A stretch of DNA of 64,000 bases, taken from Acanthosoma haemorrhoidale (Eukaryota > Arthropoda > Insecta > Hemiptera > Acanthosomatidae). How positions within the stretch are numbered: position 1 is the first letter of the stretch; the number at the start of each line of letters is the position of its first letter. The notes below the pieces were generated by a model. It worked only from the letters and a program-made list of their open reading frames with translations. It ran no database searches and had not been told where the DNA came from. Below, in pieces: positions 1 to 12,300 of this stretch. Where the stretch lies: positions 35,331,288 through 35,395,287 of the forward strand of contig OV884015.1 of the NCBI GenBank assembly GCA_930367205.1. The letters are read 5' to 3'. Position numbers and translations under genes: made by a program.

Positions 1-3000
1 GTTTCTTGGAGTTCCCCACTTGTTCCAGTAACTGTCATGGAAGAATTAGCTGAAGAAAAAAAAAGTAAAGAGAAAGGACATTAATAGCAAGAAAAAAAAA
101 AAAGAGGTTTAAGCACATTAACTGAATATTAAATAATTAAACAAATCTTTAATTGAACCAATATAAAAAATTAAGTTGTATGCTGAATAATATTATTATT
201 GTATTTGGTATTAACCCCCTTAAAGTATTTCAACTTAAACCTGTATAGGATGAACCCTTTGCTAGCTATAGTGGAAAAACTGAATTCATTAAATATTGAG
301 CAAAAAAATAAATCAATTTCACGCTGTTCTGTTACAAATGAACTGTAACCCATATGCCAGGATTCTTGGGGGTCCATAAATTGTTAGATTATAATACATA
401 TTTAATGTCATCTATTTTTAAAATTACAGAAACTACTTTTACAGCTTTCGGAAGATATTGTCAACAGCATGATGCAGATACAATATTTGGTACGGAAGTT
501 TGTATTGTAATGATACTAATATGATCACATTAAATTTATCTATTAGAATTAACTTAATTTTAAGGAAGTGGGTTTTCTGTTGAAATAATTTGTTTAAAAA
601 TAGTATTTTGAACCTAACAATATAAAACCGGGTATAAAGGTCACCTTTTGGGAAAACCAGGTATATATGATGGGGTGATGGTGTATAATGTATTGTGGCC
701 TATAAATAGCAGGGTGGAGACAAAGAATGAGTCTGTTGGTTTTAGGTCCTTCATTTTGTAACCCGAAGTTGGGCCCCATCATCTAGCCCCCTTACATTGT
801 ATAATTTTTTTAGCCATAATCCAATTTTTCTTGGCTTGTAAGACCTTAAATGCAGCTCTGTTCCAGTACAAGGAGTCATACATAACCTTAATGAATATGG
901 TATTTTTGTTTAGTCAGTTCAGAAGTGTAGTTCTATCATTAGGCCAGGGTGCTGGAGAGAAACCACATGTTTTAGACCATCGAGTAGAAGCCACTAGGAC
1001 TGACAAAACCACCTCCCCCACCCAACAACAAAGATGGTACATTCTTTAAGTTACTATAAATCATTGTTTATATAGGGCAATTATTATTTAAATGATATAA
1101 ATTCCTTTAGCCGATTATGTTAATAGGAAAGATTTGAAATAGACAAAATTATGGTCCTTAAAACCTGAGCAGATTGAATAAAGTGTGCGAAAATAAACTA
1201 TTATTCTTTATAACTTATGTCGTTTAAATCCTTATGATTAAAAAAGTAAAAAATTTTGCAATGATGATTATTGTTATGACAAATAAAATCTTTTTTCCGC
1301 CTACCACAATGTTCATCCATCTCTAACCTGAATTTTCCTTTCTTTTATTATTACTATTACACATGAATAAAATTAAATAAAAAAGATTCCTTCCAAGGAA
1401 GTATTGGTGATGGCCAGAAGGTTATAACCATCTAGCTCAGTCTAGAACTCAACATATGGCAGTCTCTTACTTAATTTTGAGAACTACTAAAATAATATTT
1501 TAATTTATTGATCATAAGTGTTTAATAATTCTATACCTAGGCTTATTGCAATACTCTTCCATTAGCACACCACCATATACTAAACCATTTTATAACTGTC
1601 CAATGGTGAGATAAAACTAGCAGGAACTAAAACCGATCCAATCATTAATTCGATTAGAGAAATTGTGGGTAAAATAAGAATTAATTTTGTATTTTCATTT
1701 AAATGAAGAACAATTATTATGGATATTGAAGTATACCCCATGAGGACTTTGATAACCATTTATATGTACTCATAACAGTTCCACTCTTGTATTGGTTAGT
1801 AAAGTTATGTTACCAACTTCATGTAGGAAAATTCAATGAAAGATTGACCCCCATCCAAAGTAATTTTTCAGAAACAAACCAATTTTTTTTTTTCTTTGAT
1901 TCTTCAGGGCCATCCATCATCCTATACAAAGGGATCTGGTTGGTATAAGTCAATTACTTCCCATAGAGTGGTACATCACTCAATATTAAATATGCAATAT
2001 ATTATGTGGGGTTAATCTATCAAAAAAACAAAATGAACACAATCATCTATAAATAATTCAGCCATAGAAGCAATAAATAAGAAAAATATGTCTCTTTTTA
2101 TTTGTTGTTAGTCTTATCTAAACATAAATCCTAAATCCCCCGGGCTTCAGAGCCATACAACACTATACATGTTGTCAAGTCATAGTTTTCTGGTAATCAA
2201 CAAATATGACAAAAAGTTACTGTAACCCACTTGTATTCCATCAAACCCTTGATTTATAAACTATGATTCTACATTGTTTATGTACATGCCGAACAAGACT
2301 GGGCTCAATAATTCACCATGTAACACCCCTCTGCTTTCAACTTATATTTTAAAACAAACAAATAATTACATATTGAATATAATGACATGGGCAAAAACAG
2401 CATCCAACTGTCATTGCATTTATGACAGATGTCTACATCAGTTTTTGACCATTACAAACAGCATACTGAATACTATCCAGTAAGATATCAGAATATTCTA
2501 AAACAAAAAAACTATTGCTATTAACAGAATACAACTATAACAAATAAATTATAACCAAGGCCACTAAATAAATAAACAAAACATTTACCTAGAGTTTCAA
2601 GTGTATCAGCACTCAATTGAGTTGTGTCCGCTAAATGCCTACTTATGGATAATAGTTGATCGGTGATACCAGATGACATTTTAACCATACTTGCTTTATC
2701 TTTTTTAATCCTAAAATTTAAGTGTTAATTTATTATTCAGTAAATAAAAAATATACAATTTGATTATTGGAAATTACCTTTTCCTAAGGGTGTCAGTATC
2801 ATCAGTTTTAAACAGTTCTTCTTTATTTGCTTTTTCAATAGCCAGCATACAGGTAACATTGGATTTTCGAAACATACTAAAGGTACTAGATAGAGAGAAA
2901 CAAATGATTACCAATATTATTAAATATATTGTTTTAAAAGTAAAGTAATTTTAAATTACTTATAATATTGTTCCTTATGATTTTTCGCTTCTTCTATAAT

Positions 3001-3272
3001 ATCACTATTGAAAGTTTCTTTTCCATATGAATCTAATTTATCAATCATCTCCCGGAGTAGTGATAATTTGGCTCGCCCTTGAGCATTGAGTTCATTTAAT
3101 TTATCAAGAGGTCCTTCACAGTTTTGAATGTCCTGTTTCAAATATTAGATATATAATATTACCAAAACTTGAAATGTGAAATTTCATCATCAAAAATAAG
3201 TACCTGAATAAGAGACTTGATACTCAAACTAGTTTTAACAATGTCCTGATTTAATTTGTCAATATCAGTCAT
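1..3272 (-). CDS. BNIP1: BNIP1/Sec20-like SNARE, 3' part outside window
   Basis: Homolog of BNIP1/Sec20, an ER Q-SNARE acting in Golgi-to-ER retrograde fusion. Exons joined by eye on the minus strand: 3272-3204 (ATG at 3272), 3132-2960, 2876-2778, 2710-2589 and 49-1 (continues beyond the edge). All junctions are GT-AG and the phases agree. The translation starts MTDIDKLNQDI. The second exon carries QNCEGPLDKLNELN, the family's conserved N-terminal segment (human: RDCSGPLSALTELN). The third gives RKSNVTCMLAIEKANKEEL, where the family has RKANLTCKIAIDNLEKAEL. The fourth (MSSGITDQLLSISRHLADT) lies in the region leading to the SNARE helix. About 170 residues are visible; the family is about 230, so the SNARE motif end and tail anchor lie off the left edge. 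Intron 4 (50-2588) is 2.5 kb and shows no further coding. Family assignment is strong; exon ends are by eye. Confidence 0.85.
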
Positions 3273-3362
3273 TCTAACTGCAATTTTTAAAAAACAGGGT
3301 GATATCAAGACTTTTCTTTCCTAGGTATAATGTTATGTTTTGAATATTTGTCATTTACATCA

Positions 3363-3374
3363 ACCGCTTATTGG
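3363..3374 (-). promoter_or_regulatory. Possible CCAAT box upstream of BNIP1-like gene
   Basis: A CCAATAAGCGG sequence reads on the minus strand about 95 bases upstream of the BNIP1-like ATG. No TATA box is evident nearby. This is a short motif that could occur by chance. Confidence 0.2.
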
Positions 3375-3804
3375 TCGTTCGTTAACGAAAAGTCACTGGA
3401 AAGCTAGTACATTGGATTAGTAACATTGATCTGGTTGATATAATTCTTTAGATTTTAGTTTTTTCAAAACCCCTACAAGAAAAATTGATTGTTGAAGTAA
3501 TATTAAGACTATCACGGGGAGACTATGGCCGTGAAGTCACCGATTTTAATGAAACTTTTTAGGTCGAAAAATATTTGACAATTTTCCGAGCGTTCTGGCC
3601 TAACGTACCCCCGGAGCTGAGAAAAACATAATTTAAGTTTAAATATCAAGGTTTCTGTATTTGCTCTGCGTGTAACGGTAAAGGAGATTAACTTACATCC
3701 AACATAAATGGGTTATGTTTAAATTATACAATGTAAAGACCAAGTGTTGGGGCTCCTTGTACTACAGATAGCTGCATTTTAAAGAGGGGGCTTGCAATTA
3801 AAAT

Positions 3805-4215
3805 ACATCATTATGCTAAGACTGGGCAGGACTTGGTGATGGGGCTTAACTCTGGTTTCAATATGGCACTGACAACCAACTTACACCTAACTCTCCTATT
3901 CTCTTCAAGGCATAGGGCTGGCATCCGTTCCAACACGGCGATTATAGTGGCCAGGAATTGGCCCATGATTGTGAAGAACGTCTCGTTGACCTGCAGGTCT
4001 AAATATTTGTCGAGGGTTTAATCTCAGGTACAGTCTGTTGTTGGTGTAGGCATTCGGGACTACTTGGAATATTGTGGTTCGGTACTTCAGTGGCGTTGGG
4101 TGTGGTTCTGATATGCATTTTCTCTTCTTTCTGCTTAGCTGTTTCTATCGCTTGGGGCAGTTTTGTAGTGATGTCACGTACAGCCTTAAATACGTAGCAC
4201 GCTTGACCCTAACCA
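3805..4215 (-). pseudogene. Possible non-LTR retrotransposon ORF1 fragment
   Basis: Reading the minus strand from about 4208, open segments in two frames resemble the C-terminal part of jockey-type ORF1. They include TKLPQAIETAKQKEEK followed, after a frame change, by a stretch containing FFTIMGQFLATIIAVLERMP and KLVVSAIL. There are stops and frame breaks. The likeness rests on my memory of jockey ORF1 tails (a hydrophobic helix then KLVLSAI). No matching ORF2 follows downstream. Confidence 0.3.
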
Positions 4216-5750
4216 ATTCACGAAAGTATTATAAGTAGCTGTGCTCTTGAGATTATGTTTATTAAAGTGGAGTATATTATTATGGAGTATACTCTGGTTT
4301 GTCTATTAGACAATCACATAAATGTTCAAGTAGTTGTTCGCCTTGACTCCCTTTAGGTTGGTTGTAGCTAAATAAAATGTATTTTTTATACTATTCCGTG
4401 AGAAATTTTTTTTTTCTCATCTGTTTGAGTTTTTTTAGATCCTCTCCCCCTACCAGAGGTGGGACTGGAGAACGATATAGTTAGTGCCATTGCAAGTCTT
4501 TATAATTTTAATTTTGTTTTAAAAAAAAATTTGTTTAATGAAATTGTTTATTTTGAATTTATGAGCCTTTTTGTAAATGTGAAACCTGTTGTTCTCGTGA
4601 AATTCAAAAACTTCTAGGTGCTGCAATTTTTTTGACGGGAAGTTTATATCTGATGACGTCGTTGGGTTTTCTAGTTTTTTTCCTATGATTTTGTTTTTCT
4701 TCTATAGCTGTTCCTGCTGAGTTGTACTGCTTTGATATTGAGTTCTACTCAATAGACTATTGTCAGGAAAGGTGATTTCCCAAAAAAAGAGGAGTGGCGC
4801 TAACAGAAAGGAGAAGGTAGGAGAAAGGCCCAGAGAGAAGAGTCTTCATCCAAGACTCCACATGAAACACGGGACCGAACAGTTCCTAATAATTAATCAA
4901 AAGTGCAGTGTTGAACTCTCCGGTTTAATGTAGAAAGAAATTAGACTCAACCCATTGTCCCAGTTGTAAATGTATTTAAAAGATGTTAGCCACTAAACAA
5001 CAAAATCTGTATGCTCAATAAATAAAATTCCGCTATAATTACTTAACTACCGGCAACAATTTGATCTCACCTGAAAGACGTTTAACTATAACACTATATA
5101 TAAGGTCAGCTTACATCAGGGGTTTTTAATTTAAGCCATCCCAACCACTTGGATGTTATCTTTAAAACTAATTATTAATTGTTTAAAACGATAGTCATTT
5201 TTAGAGTACAAAAGTATGTAAATACTTTTTGGAGATTTTCCTTCTTTTTTTTTTTTTCCTAAACCCTTATGTTGTTGGAATGTCGATTGTGAGTTGGGTT
5301 CTTAACAGAAATAAAATTTTAAATAAATACTCCTCTGTCTCTCCACAATAGGGTTTATTACACAAGAATGTTTTCGACATGTAAATTTATAGAAGTGACA
5401 GAGCATTTAAAAAAGGTTAGTATTGCTGCTGACTTCACTCTATGAAGAGCTTAAAGCTGTTGACAACGTTTTTGTATAATAAACTAGGTTGTGGTGAGAC
5501 TGAGGAGTATTTGTTTATATACACCCATCCACAACTCGTCTTCCTAGTGTTGCTTTTTATCATTTTTCACCATGAGTTTTTAGCTCCTCAGTTCAGAAAA
5601 ATCAGTCTCAAAACAGCAGAGTTAGACAGTGAGAACCACAGGAAGAAACCCTCGTTTTTTTTTTTAAACTGTCAATAATAACCTGTTCACTGTTTTTTTA
5701 CACATCTGTTCCACCTAAAAGCACGAAAAATTTTTGTTCTATGTACCTAA
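4216..5750. other. Intergenic DNA, nothing supported
   Basis: AT-rich DNA between the LINE-like relic and the hAT insertion. Short ORFs occur but none has homology I recognise or splice sites that link it to a gene. Around 4770-4870 there is a purine-rich patch of unknown meaning. Confidence 0.4.
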
Positions 5751-5773
5751 GTCTAAAACGTATGTGGGCAACA

Positions 5774-5823
5774 GCCGGCCCGCGGGCCGGATCCGGCCCG
5801 CTGTAAGATTTGATCCGGCCCGC
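5774..5823 (+). repeat. GC-rich subterminal repeats of the hAT element
   Basis: CCGGCCCGC-type motifs recur just inside the left end: GCCGGCCCGC at 5774-5783, then ATCCGGCCCGC at 5791-5801 and again at 5813-5823. A related CGGCCCGCGA lies near the right end at 8211-8220. Subterminal clustered repeats are typical transposase-binding sites in hAT elements. They stand out sharply against the AT-rich surroundings. Confidence 0.7.
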
Positions 5824-6056
5824 GAGACATTTTGAAAAACCCAATTTAAAAAAAAAAAATACACTACTTACTCATACTCATGGAATCAAGTGAGCGAGCA
5901 AGCCGAGTGGCGGTGATCATCAAAGAGTGAGGCGGCAAACATCAAAGTTCAAAGCCATTGATGTTTGCCGCCACACTGGCGGCGCAACAAAGGATTATTG
6001 CTTCGCAATTGTATTGTTCTACACTAGACGATTCTAGATCATTCCTTCATTTTGCC

Positions 6057-6092
6057 TATATAAGCGGGTGGATGGCCGGAACTTAGTTCAGT
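6057..6092 (+). promoter_or_regulatory. TATA box and arthropod initiator of the hAT gene
   Basis: TATATAAG at 6057-6064 is followed by TTCAGTC, with the initiator TCAGT at 6088-6092. The initiator A (6090) is 33 bases from the first T of the TATA box, the usual arthropod spacing. It lies about 110 bases upstream of the transposase ATG, so the element probably carries its own promoter. Confidence 0.6.
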
Positions 6093-6199
6093 CCTATTCG
6101 AGCTACCGTGGTGATAAGTTTGCTTTGTGACTTTGTGTGCATCTTGAGTGCTTACTAATTATACCTATTTTCTTATTAAGTTTATCGAACGATAAGTAA

Positions 6200-8005
6200 A
6201 TGAAAATGATGTCTGGTGGAAGGAAACGAAAAGTAGATGCAGAGGGTCGCCAGTTTCAAGAAAAATGGACTGAAGAATTCTTCTTTATCTTGCACAATGG
6301 TAAGCCTATTTGTTTGATGTGTAATGAATCCATTTCGGTGATGAAAGAATTCAATATAAAGAGGCATTACTCAACTAAGCATCCTACGCTGCTCTCACTG
6401 ACAGGACAAATAAGAAAAGACAAAATCCAGAAACTTACCGCAAATTTGGAAAAACAGCAGCAAATATTTCATAGACAAAGAACACAACTTGATAATGTTG
6501 TGAAAGCTAGTTTTATAGTTAGTTCAAAATTGGCAAAGTCATTGAAACCATTTGCCGAAGGAGAATTTATCAAGGAGTGTATGTCAGAAGTTTGCAGTGT
6601 TTTGTGTCCTGAAAAGAAAAATGAATTTGAAAAAATTAGTTTGTCAAGACGAACCGTTGTACGACGTATAGAAATGATGGCTAATGATATAAAAACAACA
6701 TTGACTGGCCGTATGACTGGTATTGAATCATTTTCCATAGCATTAGACGAGAGCACCGATTTGTCTGACATAGCTCAACTGGCTATATTTATTCGAGGTG
6801 TTGATAAAGAATTCACTATTACTGAGGAATTGCTTGCTTTACAGCCGCTAAAAGGAACCACTACAGGAGAGGACATTTTTAATGAAGTTCAAAAGGTATT
6901 CACAAGTTTTGGCTTGCCATGGTCGAAATTAGTTGGAGTATGCACAGATGGTGCACCTTCTATGGTCGGCTTACGTAAAGGTTTCATCGGAATTTTGAAT
7001 GAAAAAGCAACTGAATTAAATGTGCAAAAAGATGGTTTGATAGTCCTTCATTGCATTATCCACCAACAGAACTTGTGTTCTAAGTCCATTCGACTCCAGA
7101 ATGTTATGAATGTGGTAGTAAAAACCATCAATTTTATTCGATCCCGAGGGCTTAACCATCGTCAGTTCAAGGCGTTTTTGGATGAAATATCAGCCGAGTA
7201 TGACGACGTAACATATTATTGTGAAGTCAGATGGCTAAGCAAAGGGAAAATGCTGAAACGGTTTTACGAGCTTAGAAATGAGATAGCAGAATTTATGCAA
7301 ATAAAAGATAAACCACTATCTGAATTGAGTGACGCAAAATGGATATGTGACTTAGCATTTCTTGTCGACCTTACAGGCCATTTGAATGATTTAAATTTGA
7401 AACTTCAAAAACAAGGACAGTTAGTAAATGATTTGTACAGCCATTTGAAAGCGTTTCAGAACAAAATCCGCTTGTGGGAGGCACATATGCTGTCTGGTAA
7501 CAGTTACCATTTCACCACGCTCTCTGCGTATGAAAATATTGCTTACGCTCAATATGCTGAAGAACTCAAGTTACTGTCGGAGCAATTTTCGATCAGATTT
7601 AGCGATTTCAAACACATGGAAGACTGTTTCAATTTATTTGCTACTCCAACAAAAAGTAATGTACAAAATGCTCCAATACACTTGCAAATGGAGTTGATCA
7701 AGATTCAAGAAAACTCACTCCTAAAATCTAAATTTGAAGACGTGGAGTTGTGCGATTTCTACAAAAAATACCTCGAAGAAGACCATTTTCCGCAGCTTAG
7801 AAAATTTGCAAGAAGATTGATTTGTGCGTTTGGCAGTACTTATAAATGCGAACAGTTCTTTTCATTGATGAAAGTTAATAAATCAAAACATCGTACAAGG
7901 CTGACTGACGATAATTTGGAAAATTCTTTACGTCTTTGTACCAGTGGAATTAATCCAAACATCGATGAATTAGTTTCCCAAATTCAAGCTCAAGTGTCTC
8001 ATTGA
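6200..8005 (+). CDS. hAT transposase, GTF2IRD2/ZBED-like, intact
   Basis: 601-aa transposase expected to bind its own ends and cut and paste the element in the nucleus. An N-terminal BED-type zinc finger is visible: C38-x2-C41 and H56-x4-H61. The RNase H-like core contains ALDESTD (D183) and CTDGAPSM (D250), both positions where hAT enzymes carry catalytic aspartates. The motif CEVRWLSKGKML follows. The C-terminal hAT dimerisation segment includes CEQFFSLMK near residue 550 and LENSLRL. The protein resembles the GTF2IRD2/Charlie8-like group, from which a vertebrate gene was domesticated. There is no stop or frameshift. Start: ATG at 6200; a second ATG two codons later could also serve. Function of this copy is inferred from intactness only. 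Confidence 0.92.
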   Translation: MKMMSGGRKRKVDAEGRQFQEKWTEEFFFILHNGKPICLMCNESISVMKEFNIKRHYSTKHPTLLSLTGQIRKDKIQKLTANLEKQQQIFHRQRTQLDNVVKASFIVSSKLAKSLKPFAEGEFIKECMSEVCSVLCPEKKNEFEKISLSRRTVVRRIEMMANDIKTTLTGRMTGIESFSIALDESTDLSDIAQLAIFIRGVDKEFTITEELLALQPLKGTTTGEDIFNEVQKVFTSFGLPWSKLVGVCTDGAPSMVGLRKGFIGILNEKATELNVQKDGLIVLHCIIHQQNLCSKSIRLQNVMNVVVKTINFIRSRGLNHRQFKAFLDEISAEYDDVTYYCEVRWLSKGKMLKRFYELRNEIAEFMQIKDKPLSELSDAKWICDLAFLVDLTGHLNDLNLKLQKQGQLVNDLYSHLKAFQNKIRLWEAHMLSGNSYHFTTLSAYENIAYAQYAEELKLLSEQFSIRFSDFKHMEDCFNLFATPTKSNVQNAPIHLQMELIKIQENSLLKSKFEDVELCDFYKKYLEEDHFPQLRKFARRLICAFGSTYKCEQFFSLMKVNKSKHRTRLTDDNLENSLRLCTSGINPNIDELVSQIQAQVSH

Positions 8006-8283
8006 TTTCGGTGTCGCTATTTAACTTTCGTAGTTTGTAACAATTCTAAATTTAACGATTTAATTTAATGCTGTAGGTACCTATTTTTTCATTTCATTTT
8101 GTTATTTTAATAAATTGTGTTGTAATAACATTGTCGTATTATTTCATGGCTGACTGATATCTATCGCTAAAAATTATGAACACTACTTTAAAATGCACTA
8201 CTTTTAAACGCGGCCCGCGAACGTATTTGCACACTAAAGTTTGGCCCATAACATGTCAAAGGTTGCCCATACCTGGTCTAAAA

Positions 8284-9374
8284 CAACATCACTAATATTT
8301 AAAGTCCATTGAGTAATAATTAGTTTGTTCAACTCTATATAACACATTAATATTCAGCAATAACAAGGAAACCTGAATTAGGAAATGCATTACACATCAC
8401 CGATATCTTTGTTCCTCCCCATTTTCCAAAATTCATAATAGGAATTTTTCCTAGTATGTGAACAATTTACAACTGTCACCATGTTCTAATTTTCCAATAT
8501 CTTAGTTTTGCCCACGAAATGAATAGAATGTAAAAATATTACATTTATCTAGAATTATTCAAATTTCTTTTTATTTTAGTGGGTGGTCCCACCTAAGGAC
8601 ATACTTATGAATCTACAAAATAAATTGTAGCACCACTGAATGAGTATGAATTTAGTATAATAATTTAAAATATGGATGAAGTTGGTAAATTCAAACATAA
8701 GTTAGACAGACTTGAACATGATTTTAGGAAACCTATAAATATAAATAGCTTGTCCAAAAACTCAACTTGATCTCATAAATTAGAGGTTTTGGAATGAAAT
8801 AATTTTATGATAAGAAAATATTTATTTAGAAATGTATAAAAAAAAGAATTTTGCATAAACGTTGGATGGAGTTTAAAGTTACCTGAGCTAGATATGAGGG
8901 TATTTATTAAAAATAAAATTTTAGTGTAACTTCATTTAATGACAAACTCCCTAGATTTTTTCTACAAAATCAATTAATTTTTAAAAAGTGTTAACAAATA
9001 AAATATGGTAACATAATGATATAATACAATGTACAACTATATACATTTTAATTACATCACAGATTTGATCTTTACATTACAATAATAAAAATAAATGATA
9101 CAAATAAAAATAAGTTGTCCAATAATATACCAATAGTTATACAAGTATTGTCGATTTGGCTTCTGTATGTCTAATTAATATTAATAAAAATAACTGTAGT
9201 CTACTATTATAATTGTACTATACTAATATTTATAAATAATAAAGAATACAAATTTCACTTAAAACAATCAAGATATTTCTTAACAAAACATTAACATTTA
9301 AAATTAAAAAGTATGAGGCACTTAAGATTTAATCACATTAATTAAGACAAGGTAGCCAATATATTTTTTTTATA
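8284..9374. other. Intergenic DNA, nothing supported
   Basis: AT-rich spacer between the hAT element and the 3' end of the PLEKHM1-like gene. It probably includes that gene's 3' UTR. A minus-strand AATAAA is present at 8908-8903, about 470 bases past the stop, but I cannot say whether it is used. Confidence 0.4.
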
Positions 9375-12300
9375 TTACAACTGATCTGATGTAGATTTAG
9401 CACATTCCTTTCTTTTCTTTATCCTCTCGCATTTAGGGCATTTATCCTTTTTGCATTTTAGATGGTAGACTGTTCGACATAATGTACACTAAATCAACAA
9501 AAAATAAACTAATTAATTAATAACTAAGCATAATATGTATAACATTCTCCCCCTTTTTTTTTTTATCTGAGCACATAAAACTTCTTAAACCAACTGTAAT
9601 AGTATTTCAAAATTTAAATAATAATGCGTAGGGTTATTATGAGTCAATACTGCCAAAGACAATGTTTTATCACAAATAGATTAAAAAAATATAGGGTTCC
9701 AGATTACTATTAGCAGTATATTATTACTTAAGCTGATATTAACAATTTTTGAAGTGAATCAAGTGTTATAAAAATTGTAATGAGTTTGTTGTTACCAAGA
9801 ATCATTTGTTTTTTACTTACATCTCTGCAAATAAAAGTGAGTGCCACCGGATAAGATAGCCTACCTTTCTAGACTGTAATGGTAGAATATAATGGTGTAA
9901 AACCCCGTTACAAAAGCCAAAAAAATAATATTAAAATGCCCTCTTTAAATTATCACAAGTAATTAAGGTATTAATTGGCTACTCATCCAAGGTATTGTCT
10001 TACTTACAGATTCATTAGAGGTAGGGACCAGTAAATTAACTCTTTGTGCTTGAGAGCTAATAAAAAAAAACTCTAATTTGTTTGGTTTCTAATTAAAATA
10101 GTCTGATGAAGGGAAAATCTACTTTCCTGAGATATATATATATACACACAGTATATGGAATCGTTTATATTTACCCTATAAGTAGACTCTATGTCAAAAG
10201 GGTAAATCGTCTTTTTATCATCACAAAGCTCACAAGTATATCCTTTTTGAGAGCATAATTGACAAGAAAGAACATGATCTACTGACATCTTAATTGCTCT
10301 CTTCATAAGATCGATTAACTTTCCGTTAGGTATATCAAGAAGGTCCTTTTATAAAGTACAAACAAATCACTAAATTACAAATTTGATATTTATTAATTCT
10401 GATACTTTAACAAACAATAATAAATGAAACAAGGATATTACATACAGTCAAAGAATATAGATGAACATGTTCATAAAGATATTCCTTAGGCCATAAAACC
10501 ATTTTTACCCGCTCCTTCACAGAATCACGACAGGTAAATAGGTAAATCCTTAAAAAATTCAATTGAAGTCTCAGCTTCTATAAATACAGAATTTAATTAC
10601 AATTATATGCTTTGCTTCCAACATATTAATATTTAAATCATTTTTTTTTTTTTAATTATTCTGACTGAAATATCTCACAAAAATGGCAACTTTTTTTATG
10701 ATACCTGCAAAGAAGACATTTCTGAGAAAACTAAATATAGTCGAGGATTTATCCTCCTAACATCAAACAGAGGGAATTCTTGAACTTCTCGCAAAAATCC
10801 AGCAGCTTTTCCACATACTGCATACGGTGAAAAGTCCCAGTTATGTAATATTCTCCCTGGTACAGGCCATGCCTCTGATTTAAAGCATTCAGGGCAATAG
10901 TAGCAGCCAGTCAAGGAACAGGCACTAGAATAGAAATAGAATAGTTTATTTACTGTCACAAATCCCCCTCCCCCCCCCAAAAAAAACTGATTCTTCAATG
11001 CATGCATACATTATACAGATACTTGAGCAACAAAAAACATATATGCAAATACACAGGCAGGCAATGATGTCACAAGGCACAATGTCAAAGTGAATATCTG
11101 GTTTATAAGTAGTTTTAGACTATCAGGAAAATTATTGATATTTTAAAATTTTGCAGGAAAACAAGTCAATAAAGTATTTAGCATGCTACTGCTTTCTAAT
11201 ATGAAGGTTGTACATTAAAATCCTTAGACAGGCGGTAAATGTTTTATTTCACTTGTTAGTTATGAGTTAATGTTTAATATTTTATTTTAATTTTTAACGT
11301 CTCATATTCTGCTCTAAGTTTGGTGACATCCCTATTTCCTTCCAATATTTACATAATAAAAATAATATTTTGCTAATATGTGCACATATACTGATAATAT
11401 GTAATATATATTGCTAACATAGTTTAAAACCAAAATAAACTTATATCATCGCTCTTGATTATGAATAAAATCTTCATTGAAGTGCACATACATTTTATTT
11501 TAGGAAAGATATAAATAAAAAAACTTTAATATATTATGACATAAGCCCTTATGTTGGGGAATTTATACATGTTAACAATATTTTGAATTGATCTATTATT
11601 GCTGTGTTTATATTGATCAATAAATTTTGTGGTTATTCTTTCTTATTGTGCTGGATCAGCTTTGGGTAAGTCCAACAACTTAACTATTGTAGAGTACCTT
11701 GATTTGTCAAATATTATTCTCAGAAACTTATTTTGGACTACTCAAAATTTGCTGACATTGATATGCTCCAACTAGGTACCTCTTTGGTTACAGGAATGCC
11801 ATTGACATAGGTATTAAACAGTATTGATAGCAAAATGTACCTATACGGGCAGTCTGGTTGGCTCTTTTTTACAAACAGACTTACCTTGACTGATGGAAAC
11901 TTAGAATGTTCTATCTGATAAGTACAAGCTTATTATTCTTATTTTTATTACAGGATTAGGAAACCCATGATGAATTATTTTAAAATGCAAACCTTCATGC
12001 CAGACAACATCAAACGCTTTTTATACTCTTTTTACAGATCAACAATTGCCATATTTATGGGGCTTTTAAAACTGAAATTATGGGTGAAAGTATCAACAAC
12101 TTCAGCTAACAGGCCAGTTATAAAATGGCCATTTCTAAAACCAAACTGTTCTTTCTTTAATAGGATTTTTGAATCTGCAAAGTATTTGATTTCCACTAGT
12201 ATTATGATTTCATAGAACTTACAAATACTATTTATTAAATTGATTGGCCACAAACTTTGTGGATTTGAATCATATTTGCCGGGTTAAGGTATGAAAATTC

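Larger units (their letters stand above)
5759..8275 (+). mobile_element. hAT DNA transposon, apparently complete
   Basis: A 2517-bp element flanked by perfect 8-bp direct repeats, GTCTAAAA at 5751-5758 and 8276-8283, the hAT target-duplication length. The termini are imperfect inverted repeats: CGTATGTGGGCAAC at the left and CAGGTATGGGCAAC at the right end read inward, 10 of 14 identical, with GGGCAAC shared. Subterminal GC-rich motifs sit inside both ends. The single ORF (6200-8005) is intact and intronless, preceded by a TATA/Inr promoter. Target duplication, termini and ORF are all preserved, which suggests a recent insertion. The first three bases inside the tip have diverged between the two ends. 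Confidence 0.93.

Noticed and set aside
831..1049. 72-codon ORF in the first kilobase
   Set aside because: Falls in a BNIP1 intron, on the opposite strand, with no protein likeness.
2274..2483. Plus-strand ORF with a vaguely retrotransposon-like sequence
   Set aside because: Likeness is too weak and short, with no adjoining conserved block.
10073..10306. Separate small zinc-binding protein
   Set aside because: It is one exon of the PLEKHM1-like Rubicon-homology region; phases join it to neighbours.
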